DNA of 64,000 nt from assembly GCF_008386395.1 (NCBI RefSeq), contig NZ_CP043761.1:2294001-2358000 (forward strand), read 5' to 3'. A model generated the notes under the pieces. That model was given only the letters and a program-made list of their open reading frames with translations. It searched no databases and was not told the origin of the DNA. The stretch comes from Paenibacillus sp. 37. GTDB lineage: Bacteria; Bacillota; Bacilli; Paenibacillales; Paenibacillaceae. The position numbers and the translations under genes were made by a program. Numbering within the stretch: position 1 is the first letter of the stretch; each line of letters opens with the position of its first letter. Shown here piece by piece: positions 1-8,027 of the stretch.

Positions 1-636
1 TCTAATGAGGAAGCTCACTTGGACTATTCGAAGTGCATTCGGGCACTATACGATTATGCTGATCTGTTCGTGGTTAATATCAGTTCACCAAATACACCGG
101 ATTTGCGTAATCTGCAACATGGGAATGAATTGAAGGAACTGCTCGCTGCGGTTATGAATGAGATGAACGTGCAGCATGCACGAGCGGGCGGAGCGACCAA
201 ATCCGTTCTGGTGAAGATCGCACCGGATGTGAATGATCAGGAACTTGAATATATGGTTCGCACCATTGCAGACAGCGGTGTTGCTGGCATTATTGCTACA
301 AACACAACCATCAGTCGTACAGGACTTTCCCACCAACATGCAAAAGAGACTGGCGGTCTGAGTGGTAAACCTCTACGTGACCGTTCAACGGAGATTATTC
401 GCCAGATCTATCGCCAGACCGAAGGCAAACTTCCGATTATCGGTTCAGGTGGCATTTTCACAAGTGAGGATGCATACGAGAAAATTAAAGCCGGAGCAAG
501 CTTGGTCGAAATATATACAGCATTGATCTATGAAGGACCTGAGGTGAATCGGCGCATTCATGCGGGACTGCGTGAGTTGCTGCGCAAGGACGGTTATCGT
601 CATATCTCTGAAGCGGTTGGTGCGGAGCATCGTTAA
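1..636 (+). CDS. pyrD: Dihydroorotate dehydrogenase (quinone), 3' part
   Basis: Oxidises dihydroorotate to orotate in pyrimidine synthesis, passing electrons through FMN to the membrane quinone pool. The reading frame is open from the first base of the window, so the N-terminus lies upstream and only about 211 C-terminal residues are present. Visible family motifs are NISSPNTP (the class 2 active-site serine region), KIAPD, ATNTT, GGLSGKPL, and the FMN-phosphate segment IIGSGGI followed by KAGASLVEIYT. These match class 2 (membrane, quinone-linked) enzymes better than the cytosolic class 1 type. A weak hairpin (arms GGAAGAG and CTCTTCC) follows near 677-708 but lacks a T-run. The family call is secure; the missing start cannot be judged here. 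Confidence 0.95.
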   Translation, partial: SNEEAHLDYSKCIRALYDYADLFVVNISSPNTPDLRNLQHGNELKELLAAVMNEMNVQHARAGGATKSVLVKIAPDVNDQELEYMVRTIADSGVAGIIATNTTISRTGLSHQHAKETGGLSGKPLRDRSTEIIRQIYRQTEGKLPIIGSGGIFTSEDAYEKIKAGASLVEIYTALIYEGPEVNRRIHAGLRELLRKDGYRHISEAVGAEHR

Positions 637-771
637 GAAGGAATGTGAATCCCCGGAATGAAAATATAGAAGCATGGGAAGAGCGTAAAATGGTTCGGGA
701 CTCTTCCCCCCACCAAACATCATGTATAATGGAATAGAACAGGGGACGCTATAGAGACAGGAGGCATAAGC

Positions 772-1587
772 ATGGACGGTAGAGACTGGGGTACATTTTT
801 ACTTCCTTATGAACAAGCGGTAGAGGAATTGAAAGTCAAGTTTAAGACAATGCGAGCGGAACTGAAGAAACGGGAAGAGTATGCCCCGATTGAATTCGTT
901 ACCGGTCGTGTCAAAAAAATATCCAGTATTCTGGAGAAATCCAGACGACTGAATGTGTCGCTTGATGACGTGGAAACAGGCATTGAGGATATTGCAGGTA
1001 TCCGCATTATGTGCCAGTTCGTGGATGATATCCGCCGGGTTGCCGAGTATATTCGAGGCCGTAAGGATCTCACGGTACTCATTGAGAAAGATTACATTAC
1101 GAATTTCAAAGAGAGCGGCTATCGTAGCTTTCATATGATTATTGAGTATCCCGTTCAGACGGCTCTCGGACAAAAGAAAGTTTTGGCCGAGATACAGATC
1201 CGGACACTTGCCATGAATTTCTGGGCTACCATTGAACATTCGCTGAGTTACAAGTTTCGGGAAGGGTTACCTGATGAGATGAGAACCAGGCTGAAAAAAA
1301 CGGCTGAGGCCGCGTTTATACTGGACAACGAGATGTCTGCAATTCGTCTACAGATTTTGGAGGCGCAGAAGGCGTTTGAGGATGACTCCAATATCGTGTC
1401 AAGAACATTGAATATCATTCATCAATTATACTTCTACCACCTTGTCAGTGAAGCAATTGAAGCACAGAAGCGATTTAACGATTACTGGGAACGTCATGAT
1501 ATGGAAGGACTCAAAGACTTGCTGGATGACGTGAAGAAACTTCTGAACAACGCCAGAAAGGGCGAAAACCCGGATGAGCATCTATGA
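772..1587 (+). CDS. relQ: Small alarmone synthetase, RelQ/YjbM type
   Basis: Single-domain (p)ppGpp synthetase that transfers pyrophosphate from ATP to GDP or GTP. The protein has 271 residues. The synthetase core covers about residues 1-200, with SPIEFVTGR-like APIEFVTGR, DIAGIRIMCQFVDD, ESGYRSFHM and EIQIRTLAMNFWATIEHSL, all hallmarks of RelQ. There is no HD hydrolase domain and no TGS or ACT regulatory domain, so it should only make the alarmone. The C-terminus is about 60 residues longer than the Bacillus YjbM protein as I remember it and is rich in charged helix-forming residues. The start follows AGGAGG with normal spacing, and a TATAAT hexamer lies at 725-730. Its last 14 bases overlap the DUF309 gene, suggesting coupled translation. 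Confidence 0.92.
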   Translation: MDGRDWGTFLLPYEQAVEELKVKFKTMRAELKKREEYAPIEFVTGRVKKISSILEKSRRLNVSLDDVETGIEDIAGIRIMCQFVDDIRRVAEYIRGRKDLTVLIEKDYITNFKESGYRSFHMIIEYPVQTALGQKKVLAEIQIRTLAMNFWATIEHSLSYKFREGLPDEMRTRLKKTAEAAFILDNEMSAIRLQILEAQKAFEDDSNIVSRTLNIIHQLYFYHLVSEAIEAQKRFNDYWERHDMEGLKDLLDDVKKLLNNARKGENPDEHL

Positions 1588-2056
1588 GCCACTGTACGTG
1601 GACTACTTAATCTACTTCAATCGGGATCAGGATTATTTCGAGTGCCATGAGGTGCTGGAAGAATTGTGGCTTGAACGGAACCGGGATTCTCTCTATAAAG
1701 GGTTGTTACAAATTGCAGTTGGTTTATACCACTTCAGGAATAGCAATCTCCGCGGAGGAACGATGATGTTACAGAGCTCACTTGATCTTCTGGAACCTTA
1801 TCCTGCTACGATTCTGGGCATTGACCTTGGGGCTTTGGTACGGGATGTACAGGAAATCGTGAAGCAACTGTCCCAATCAGATGTTCAGTCTGTGACTTAC
1901 AGGGATTTGTCCATACGAATTGTTGATGAGGTCTTAGAACAAGAGATATCTAGAAGATCGCTTGAGCTAAAACCTAATATTCCGCAGCGCCGGAGTCCTA
2001 CCAGAGGGCGAATATACGAAGAGAAGATGAAGGCGATGGATCAGAGTAACAGTTGA
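1574..2056 (+). CDS. DUF309 family protein (YpuF-like)
   Basis: A 160-residue protein with the DUF309 signature in its first 90 residues: YFNRDQDYFECHEVLEELWL and the helical segment KGLLQIAVGLYHF. Family members are small all-helical proteins found in firmicutes and cyanobacteria. Their biochemical role is not established, so none is claimed here. The ATG lies inside the end of the alarmone synthetase gene (14-bp overlap), which makes a two-gene operon likely. The C-terminal 40 residues are basic and proline-rich (RRSPTRGR) and look disordered. A strong terminator follows at 2117. Confidence 0.8.
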   Translation: MSIYEPLYVDYLIYFNRDQDYFECHEVLEELWLERNRDSLYKGLLQIAVGLYHFRNSNLRGGTMMLQSSLDLLEPYPATILGIDLGALVRDVQEIVKQLSQSDVQSVTYRDLSIRIVDEVLEQEISRRSLELKPNIPQRRSPTRGRIYEEKMKAMDQSNS

Positions 2057-2116
2057 ACCGTAATCAGCATTAACATTCAAATGAGCATCCCATGGATATG
2101 AAGTTCCATGGTTATG

Positions 2117-2162
2117 AAACACCCCGACGATTCCTGTAAAGGGAACGATCGGGGTGTTTTTG
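2117..2162 (+). terminator. Rho-independent terminator, possibly bidirectional
   Basis: Perfect 10-bp stem AAACACCCCG / CGGGGTGTTT with a mostly paired inner part, then a T-run. It closes the alarmone synthetase-DUF309 operon. It also sits just past the stop of the convergent thioredoxin-like gene and may serve both, though the T-run is weaker on the minus strand. Confidence 0.85.
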
Positions 2163-2273
2163 AATGTTGCGTTATATTCAGATGATTGCAAGTGGCACAG
2201 CCTGTCCTTCAACAGAACGTTTCTGGTGATACAAGTGCCTGATTGTAGATACTTGTGAAAACGGAACTATCAG

Positions 2274-2822
2274 TTAGCTTGCCGAAGGAGCGGCGCTGCC
2301 TTTATATTTTTGGAAAAATTGTTTGTAATCATCCAGCGTGTAGCCCTGGTCACTGCCATTCTCTTGCAGTCCGCCAACCATACGGTCTTTCTCGACACCA
2401 GCCTCATAATAGACGAGTGTAGGTGTGAACTCGATATTGTAATCGGTCCATCCTGCTTCGAATTCACGCAGATTGAACTGTGGAAGCTCAATACCTTCAC
2501 TGTCAACGAGTGGCATCAACTGAGGTGTTGTGGCACGGCAGTGCGAGCAGTCGGAAGCAAAGAAATAAACAAAAAAGCTGTCTTTGTTATCGATTTTGGC
2601 TTTGAGATCAGTGGGTACAATAATTTGTTGATAGTTGGGATCACTCAGTAGCTCCCTTGTAGCTGGATTAAGCTTGGAAGCAGCAATGCCATAAGCATTT
2701 TCCACTGAATCCATCTGTTTCTTGGATTGCTGGTCTACGACAACCAGTGCTGCAATCATAATGATTAAAATACCCAGGAAAATAAGGATCGCAGCACTTT
2801 TCTTTTTCTTCTTGGATTTCAT
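2274..2822 (-). CDS. Membrane-anchored thioredoxin-fold protein
   Basis: 182 residues. It opens with a poly-lysine stretch, then one membrane segment at about residues 9-30 (AAILIFLGILIIMIAALVVV), so the rest should face outside the membrane. The thioredoxin-like domain starts near residue 75, with FFVYFFASDCSHCRA (a CSHC redox motif) and the cis-proline segment EFTPTLVYY. It is likely a thiol-disulfide oxidoreductase acting on exported proteins or on haem/cytochrome maturation partners; the target is not shown by context. I chose the ATG at 2820-2822 because GGGGGA precedes it and translation then begins right before the signal anchor. The longer frame upstream has no ribosome site. The C-terminus ends in a short Ala/Ser tail. 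Confidence 0.8.
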   Translation of the reverse strand: MKSKKKKKSAAILIFLGILIIMIAALVVVDQQSKKQMDSVENAYGIAASKLNPATRELLSDPNYQQIIVPTDLKAKIDNKDSFFVYFFASDCSHCRATTPQLMPLVDSEGIELPQFNLREFEAGWTDYNIEFTPTLVYYEAGVEKDRMVGGLQENGSDQGYTLDDYKQFFQKYKGSAAPSAS

Positions 2823-3043
2823 TGGACATCCCCCATCGATCATATCGAAATATAGTTTGGGCAAAAATAAAGGTTGGGATAATATGCATAAACACCCGAA
2901 TTTTTGCTCAGGAATCAATCTACTTGCCATTATACTACATTACACGCTGTAGTGGAATAGATACGATATGATAGGAAAGCAAAGCTTGGATATGATAAAA
3001 TGAAACGATATTGCAATCTTACGAAGACAGGATGAGTGGGAAT

Positions 3044-4741
3044 ATGGGTGTAAAGTTACCTTTGATATTTGCTGAGCGAATGAAAAGTTTGCTGGGTGAT
3101 GAGTTTGAACAATTTATGAAATCTTATGAACAGTCTCCTCATGCGGGACTGAGAGTGAATACGCTAAAAATATCGATGGAACAATTCGATGAGATTGCTC
3201 CGTTTGATCTAAGACCTATTCCTTGGTGTGAGACAGGGTTCTATGTACCTCATGGTGTTAAACCGGGGCTGCACCCTTATTATCATGCAGGCCTGTATTA
3301 TATACAGGAACCAAGTGCAATGGCTCCAGTTGAATTATTGCAGGTTGAGCCTGGAGATCGTGTGCTTGATCTGTGTGCTGCTCCGGGAGGGAAAACAACA
3401 CAGATTGCTGCAAAGCTGCAAGGCAAGGGTGTACTTGTGACGAACGATATCCATGCTGAACGCACGAAAGCGCTAGCCAAGAACGTGGAATTGTACGGGG
3501 TGCGTAACGCGGTTGTTTTGAATGAGTCACCAGAGCGGATCGCGAATGCATTTCCTCATTATTTTGACAAAGTATTAATTGATGCGCCTTGCTCAGGTGA
3601 AGGCATGTTCCGCAAGGATGAAGACATGGTGAAATCGTGGGAACATCATTCGGTGGAAAAATGTGTGCTCATGCAGCGGGATATCTTGGAGACTGCGGCA
3701 CGATTGCTGGCCCCGGGAGGAACCATCGTATATTCGACATGTACCTTTGCGCCGGAGGAAAATGAAGCGATGATTGCGGAGTTCCTGAATGTAAACCGTG
3801 ATTTCGTGGTAATGGACATTCCTGAAGAGACAGGGTTCGCAACAGGACGTCCGGAATGGGTACGTCAGATGATGCCGGAGAAGGCAGAAGAGACAAAAGA
3901 TGTGTTGGATCTAACGCGTGGTACGGCAAGATTGTGGCCTCACCTTTTGGAAGGAGAGGGACATTATGTCGCTGTATTGCAGCATCGTGCAGGGCAAGGA
4001 TTACAAACAGATCAACCTGGAGTAGTTAAAGAAGGAGCAATGGAGTATGGACAGGTCGTGGATGTGTCCAGGATTGAAGTAGAGGGGAACAAGGATCACT
4101 CTATTGCTGCTTCTTCAATTGCTATGACCAAGGCTGATCGAAAAAAGGAACGTTTATTGCGAATCGAATCCCGAGAGTCCCATGACAGACAGGCTGGCGG
4201 GGGCAAGAATTCGGGTAAACAGGGCAAAAAAGGTAAAGATCACGGTGGACGTAAATCGGAACGGGGTCAGGGACGCGGAGCTGATCCGGCAAGTATTGAT
4301 CCGGTTGCGATCTACAGTCAGTTTATGAAAGAACAATTGGAGATTGAGTTAACTGGAGAGACGGTATGTTATGGAGATCGGGTGTATCAATCATCGGTTG
4401 GTGCAGCTCGGTTGGAGGGACTGAAAGTCATTCGTCCAGGCTGGTTTATGGGAACGATCAAGAATGGACGATTTGTTCCGTCCCATCCGCTTGCCTGTGC
4501 TCTGAATGCATTTGAAGCACGGCGAAGCGTAAATCTGTCATCCGCTGATGGCGAAGCCGTGAGATACCTCAAGGGTGAAACGTTAAATATTGAAGAAGAA
4601 CGAGTGGTGCTCAAGGCGGATACGGTTGCCAAAGGGTACGTTCTTGTATGTGTAGATGGTTATGCCGCTGGCTGGGGAAAATGGCTGGATGGTGTACTGA
4701 AGAATGAATATCCGGCAGGGTGGAGGTGGACATCGGTATGA
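3044..4741 (+). CDS. rsmF: rRNA (cytosine-C5-)-methyltransferase, RsmF/YebU family
   Basis: S-adenosylmethionine-dependent m5C methyltransferase of rRNA, about 565 residues. The catalytic half (residues 1-300) shows LDLCAAPGGKTTQIA (SAM binding), the DAPCSGEGMFRK motif with one catalytic cysteine, and YSTCTFAPEENE with the second cysteine, the Cys pair typical of the RsmB/RsmF/Nop2 group. After a basic, low-complexity linker (about residues 375-430, rich in K, G, R) comes an RsmF-type C-terminal RNA-binding region with HPLACALNAF. Possible starts are TTG 3011, ATG 3032 and ATG 3044. I prefer 3044 because a G-rich Shine-Dalgarno lies before it and homologues begin close to LPLIF; 3032 remains possible. 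The stop overlaps the next start as ATGA. Confidence 0.9.
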   Translation: MGVKLPLIFAERMKSLLGDEFEQFMKSYEQSPHAGLRVNTLKISMEQFDEIAPFDLRPIPWCETGFYVPHGVKPGLHPYYHAGLYYIQEPSAMAPVELLQVEPGDRVLDLCAAPGGKTTQIAAKLQGKGVLVTNDIHAERTKALAKNVELYGVRNAVVLNESPERIANAFPHYFDKVLIDAPCSGEGMFRKDEDMVKSWEHHSVEKCVLMQRDILETAARLLAPGGTIVYSTCTFAPEENEAMIAEFLNVNRDFVVMDIPEETGFATGRPEWVRQMMPEKAEETKDVLDLTRGTARLWPHLLEGEGHYVAVLQHRAGQGLQTDQPGVVKEGAMEYGQVVDVSRIEVEGNKDHSIAASSIAMTKADRKKERLLRIESRESHDRQAGGGKNSGKQGKKGKDHGGRKSERGQGRGADPASIDPVAIYSQFMKEQLEIELTGETVCYGDRVYQSSVGAARLEGLKVIRPGWFMGTIKNGRFVPSHPLACALNAFEARRSVNLSSADGEAVRYLKGETLNIEEERVVLKADTVAKGYVLVCVDGYAAGWGKWLDGVLKNEYPAGWRWTSV

Positions 4742-5484
4742 GTGGAAAAGGGAAACAAACGCTGCGTCTGGACAAAATATTAAGCCATATGGGTGTGGGA
4801 ACACGAAGTGAACTCAAAAGGATGGTGAAACAAGGCAGAATCCATGTGGACGGCAAAGCGGTGAAAGACAGCGGTGTACAGGTGAATCCCGAGGTCAACG
4901 TCATTGAAGCCGATGGCGAGCGGATTATGTATCGGGAGATGATCTATCTGATGCTGCATAAACCTCCGGGTGTTGTGTCTGCTACCGAGGACAACAGAGA
5001 TAAGACGGTACTGGATTTGCTGCGAAAAGAGGATCGGGTGTTCAATCCTTTTCCTGTGGGACGACTGGATAAGGATACGGAGGGACTGCTCATTCTTACG
5101 AATGACGGTCCACTTGCCCATGATCTGTTATCTCCACGCAAGCATGTGCCCAAAACCTATGAAGCCCGTGTTCTGGGAAACGTGGATGAAGCGGATGTGC
5201 AACGTTTCAATGCGGGCATTCAATTGGATGACGGATACGAGACATTGCCTGCTGAGCTGACTATACTTGGCCGGGAAGAGACCGAAGAAGGCACGATCTC
5301 GTCGATCTCGCTTATTATTCACGAAGGGAAATTTCATCAGGTGAAACGTATGTTTCAGGCGGTAGGCAAGCGAGTGATCTATCTGAAACGCGTTGCGATG
5401 GGTGGACTGGAACTAGCTTCCGATCTTGCCATCGGAAGTTATCGTGAACTAACAGCAGAAGAGTTAAACCTTCTGCGGAAGTAA
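4738..5484 (+). CDS. rsuA: Pseudouridine synthase, RsuA/RluB family
   Basis: Isomerises a uridine of rRNA to pseudouridine; homologues of this form act on 16S rRNA U516. The 248 residues comprise an S4 RNA-binding domain at about 8-55 (LRLDKILSHMGVGTRSELKRM) and a catalytic domain with LMLHKPPGVVSATED and VGRLDKDTEGLLILTNDG, where Asp111 in GRLD is the expected nucleophile, then HEGKFHQVKRM. The ATG overlaps the rsmF stop (ATGA) with GGAGG 10 bases upstream, so translation should be coupled. Pairing two rRNA modification enzymes in one operon fits their roles. The first copy of a 77-bp repeat begins inside the stop codon of this gene, and no ordinary terminator is seen. Confidence 0.9.
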   Translation: MSGKGKQTLRLDKILSHMGVGTRSELKRMVKQGRIHVDGKAVKDSGVQVNPEVNVIEADGERIMYREMIYLMLHKPPGVVSATEDNRDKTVLDLLRKEDRVFNPFPVGRLDKDTEGLLILTNDGPLAHDLLSPRKHVPKTYEARVLGNVDEADVQRFNAGIQLDDGYETLPAELTILGREETEEGTISSISLIIHEGKFHQVKRMFQAVGKRVIYLKRVAMGGLELASDLAIGSYRELTAEELNLLRK

Positions 5485-5789
5485 AGCTCCCGTTCTTCAC
5501 GAAGTGAAGCAGGGAGTCGAGGAGGAAAGCGAAGCTCCGATACGAACGCCGAAGGCGAGAAAGCTCCCGTTCTTCACGAAGTGAAGCAGGGAGTCGTGGA
5601 GGGAAGCGAAGCTCCGATACGAACGCCGAAGGCGAGAAAGCTCCCGTCCTGCGCGAAGCGGAGCAGGGAGTCGTGGAGGGAGGCGAAGCCCGATACGAAC
5701 GCCGAAGGCGAGAAAGCTCCCGTCCTTCGCGAAGCGAAGCAGGGAGCCGGGCAGAAAGCGAAGCCCTGCCCGAAATGGTCCCGGTTAAG
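5483..5789 (+). repeat. Four tandem 77-bp GC-rich hairpin repeats
   Basis: Units start at 5483, 5560, 5637 and 5713 (periods 77, 77 and 76); copies 1 and 2 are nearly identical, copy 3 has several changes and copy 4 diverges in its second half. Each unit can fold a hairpin with outer arms CTCCC / GGGAG and inner arm CTTCAC-GAA-GTGAAG. In copy 4 the inner arm becomes CTTCGC-GAA-GCGAAG, changed on both sides so that pairing is kept. A second small stem, GGAG / CTCC, becomes GGGCAG / CTGCCC in copy 4, and CGCC-GAA-GGCG forms a third in copies 1-3. The GC content is clearly above that of the flanking genes. Function unknown; a structured RNA or a dispersed repeat family are both possible. Confidence 0.85.
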
Positions 5790-5965
5790 CTTGGGCGGGA
5801 TCGCCGCTGAAAAGCGGTGTTCCCGGCAACAAGCGTTCCTACGCCAACCGTTACATAGCAAGACCCGACCTACCACCGATGAGCAAGACGGGAGTCCAGA
5901 GGGCAGAGCTCTCTGGGGCCCTCCCTCGGAAGGGAGGGTTTGGGTGGGTGCGATTACTACAGAGA
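5790..5965 (+). other. Hairpin-rich leader between repeat array and HAD gene
   Basis: No gene is credible here. The stretch carries a hairpin CGGGA-TCG-CCGCT-GAAA-AGCGG-TGT-TCCCG near 5799-5829, capped by a GNRA-type GAAA loop. Further on are CCAGAG / CTCTGG and CCCTCCCT-CGGA-AGGGAGGG (about 5920-5939), followed by TTTGGGTGGG. The last hairpin lacks a clean T-run, so a terminator is only possible. The segment may be the 5' leader of the HAD phosphatase gene. It matches no riboswitch class I can recognise by eye. Confidence 0.5.
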
Positions 5966-5980
5966 TGAGGATGAAGCCAG

Positions 5981-6784
5981 ATGACTTATAAATTAATTGC
6001 ACTTGATGTAGATGGAACATTGCTGAATGATCATCATGAACTTACCGAATGGACTCAGGAGACCTTGATCCAAGCTTCCCGTCAGGGAGCAGAGATTGTC
6101 CTGTGTTCAGGTAGAGGTCCTGCCAACACGATTCCTTTTATGGAGCAGATGGGACTGGATGGATATGTGATTACACATAATGGTGCTGTAACTGCACAGG
6201 TAGATACTCGTGAGGTGGTTCATCACTTTGCATTAGATGGACAGGGACTGGAGCCGATCATATCCTACTGTCGAACCAATGGAGTACATTTTGACATCAA
6301 TACGGCATTTGGTCTGTATGTGGATCAACCAGAAGGTCTCGGGTTGCAGGTGCGTGAGATGTATTACAACTTTATGGCAGAGCCAATGAAGTTACCCAAG
6401 TGGGTTGACATGACAGAACCGCTGGCGAAGTTCACTGCATTTGGACCGATTGAACAGATGGATGCCGTGCTTCAGGAGTGGTCTACCTGGAATCTGCCTT
6501 ATTATATGACACGCAGTGGTGATTTTTTTATTGACCTAATGCATCCCGAAGCGTCCAAAGGCGCTGCACTTAAAAGACTTGCCGAATCCAAAGGAATCAT
6601 GCCTTCGGAGATTATGGCGATTGGCAACTACTTCAATGATATTACGATGCTGACTTTTGCGGGCAAAGGCATTGCCATGGATAACTCACCGGACGAGGTG
6701 AAAGCTGCTGCGGACGAGGTTACACTCTCCAATAATGAGCAGGGTGTGGCACACGCAATTCAAAAATATGTGTTATCCGTCTAA
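5981..6784 (+). CDS. Cof-type HAD-IIB phosphatase
   Basis: 267-residue haloacid dehalogenase-superfamily hydrolase of the Cof/YidA subgroup, which dephosphorylates sugar phosphates and similar small metabolites; the real substrate cannot be read from sequence. Motif I is ALDVDGTLLND (both Asp present, residues 9 and 11), motif II is the LCSGRGP serine, and motif III is the lysine in EASKGAALKRLAE. Motif IV reads GNYFND, where the common form is GDxxND, so the first acidic residue is Asn. A large C2 cap domain lies between motifs II and III. The ATG follows GAGGATGAAGCC. It stands alone, downstream of the hairpin-repeat region. Confidence 0.88.
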   Translation: MTYKLIALDVDGTLLNDHHELTEWTQETLIQASRQGAEIVLCSGRGPANTIPFMEQMGLDGYVITHNGAVTAQVDTREVVHHFALDGQGLEPIISYCRTNGVHFDINTAFGLYVDQPEGLGLQVREMYYNFMAEPMKLPKWVDMTEPLAKFTAFGPIEQMDAVLQEWSTWNLPYYMTRSGDFFIDLMHPEASKGAALKRLAESKGIMPSEIMAIGNYFNDITMLTFAGKGIAMDNSPDEVKAAADEVTLSNNEQGVAHAIQKYVLSV

Positions 6785-6881
6785 CCTTACATCTTATATC
6801 TGAAATGCGCGCTTTCCTCATAATCTACCGTCCTTAGGGACATCCTAAGAGAATAACGTTAGGAATGGAGGAGGACACGTG

Positions 6882-7922
6882 ATGAAATATGATGTGGAAT
6901 TGGTTGCCGACCTGCGGACATCAGGTGGAGAAGTACAGGACGTGATGGTCAATGGTCAATATGCAGGCTCACTGTTCCTTGTGTTCAGAGAAGGAGATCG
7001 TTTATCTGGTAGTCTACAGATCGAGCAGGAGTCTCTGCCAGATGATACAGAGCAACGTATCGTGGAAAAAGTGCATGCCTATGTCCAATCTCTTGCAGAT
7101 GCGTTGGAAGCTGCGTATTATGAAGTGCTGGTTAGTTGTGGCTCATTACATTCGGTGTTGCATAAGCCTGAGTCAGAGACAATGTGGCCGTCTGAAGAGA
7201 TGAATCATGACGAAGGCAGCTATGACGATATAGACAGCAGTGGAAGTAAGGTAATACCTGTGTCACAAACCGAATCGTTTACATATGAAGATCGGGATCA
7301 GGTTCTGGAGATGGAAATGGTAAGCGCAGGACGCAGCATATCGACGTATATATTCAATGATGTCGAAGGGCAGGAACTTGCAGAAGCTTCCTTAAAACAA
7401 TATGGCGCTGATGTACAAGGTGAAATACACTGGTATGACGAGCCGGAAGAGAATCAATTGGAAGCTGCGGCAGAGTTGCTGGTCAGAGAGCTGGATGAAG
7501 ATATCATCGATACGATTACAATCCGCATGTGGCATCAGGGCAACGAACTCGAAACGCTAGAGTGGGTACATCGCGATTTCTCCGAGGAATTTGAGGATAC
7601 CGATGAATCGGATCTGGATGAGTTGGAAGCTGCTGAAGAAACATGTTATGTCATGCTAAAGCGTAAGGATCGGGAGTTCCGGGTATATGAGCTGTTTCTT
7701 CAGGAGCGAGGTGGATTGCCTGTGGGAACAGCAACTATAGACACTTCTCATTCGGATCTTACGGGATACATTGATTACGAGGTTACTGGTACCAGCATGC
7801 AACGAAAGAATCTGGTCGAAGTGTTGATGCAGGAGTTGGACAAGGAAATGAAGTTTGACACCTTGCACCTGACGATGTTGTATCGAAATCAGATTATTGA
7901 TGAAGCCAGAATAGATGGGTAA
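6882..7922 (+). CDS. Acidic hypothetical protein with internal triplication
   Basis: I do not recognise a family. The 346 residues are strongly acidic and contain no signal peptide or membrane segment, so the protein should be cytosolic. Three segments appear related: about residues 25-95, 160-232 and 270-345. Each has a G-x(n)-G stretch, a helical part ending in a Leu/Asp-rich run (VRELDEDIIDT, MQELDKEMKFDT; weaker in copy 1), then a hydrophobic strand (ITIRMW, LHLTML, YEVLVS). Two acidic linkers (about 100-135 and 232-252) separate them. This looks like a tandem array of one small alpha/beta domain. ATG 6882 is preferred over GTG 6879 because AGGAGG is 7 bases upstream. A terminator overlaps the stop, so the gene is monocistronic. 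Confidence 0.7.
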   Translation: MKYDVELVADLRTSGGEVQDVMVNGQYAGSLFLVFREGDRLSGSLQIEQESLPDDTEQRIVEKVHAYVQSLADALEAAYYEVLVSCGSLHSVLHKPESETMWPSEEMNHDEGSYDDIDSSGSKVIPVSQTESFTYEDRDQVLEMEMVSAGRSISTYIFNDVEGQELAEASLKQYGADVQGEIHWYDEPEENQLEAAAELLVRELDEDIIDTITIRMWHQGNELETLEWVHRDFSEEFEDTDESDLDELEAAEETCYVMLKRKDREFRVYELFLQERGGLPVGTATIDTSHSDLTGYIDYEVTGTSMQRKNLVEVLMQELDKEMKFDTLHLTMLYRNQIIDEARIDG

Positions 7923-7950
7923 AGGGCAACCGCCTTTTACCTTTTTTTTT
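7918..7950 (+). terminator. Rho-independent terminator
   Basis: Stem GGTAAAgGGC / GCCtTTTACC, with imperfect pairing, overlaps the stop codon of the acidic protein gene and is followed by ten T residues. Confidence 0.85.
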
Positions 7951-8027
7951 GTTCTCATTTTGACGAAAAATCCATTTCCCGGTATAGTACCATTAGTTTA
8001 AAAGAGATCAGGAAGCGGAGGAGAACA

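Noticed and set aside
5483..5789. CRISPR array
   Set aside because: Units are contiguous 77-bp copies without unique spacers, and no cas gene is in the window.
5581..5991. Open reading frame of 136 codons through the 77-bp repeats, and an overlapping one on the minus strand (5574-6020)
   Set aside because: No ribosome site; the repeat period is not a multiple of three, so the same DNA is read in shifting frames; composition is odd and both strands are open simply because the GC-rich repeat lacks stop triplets.
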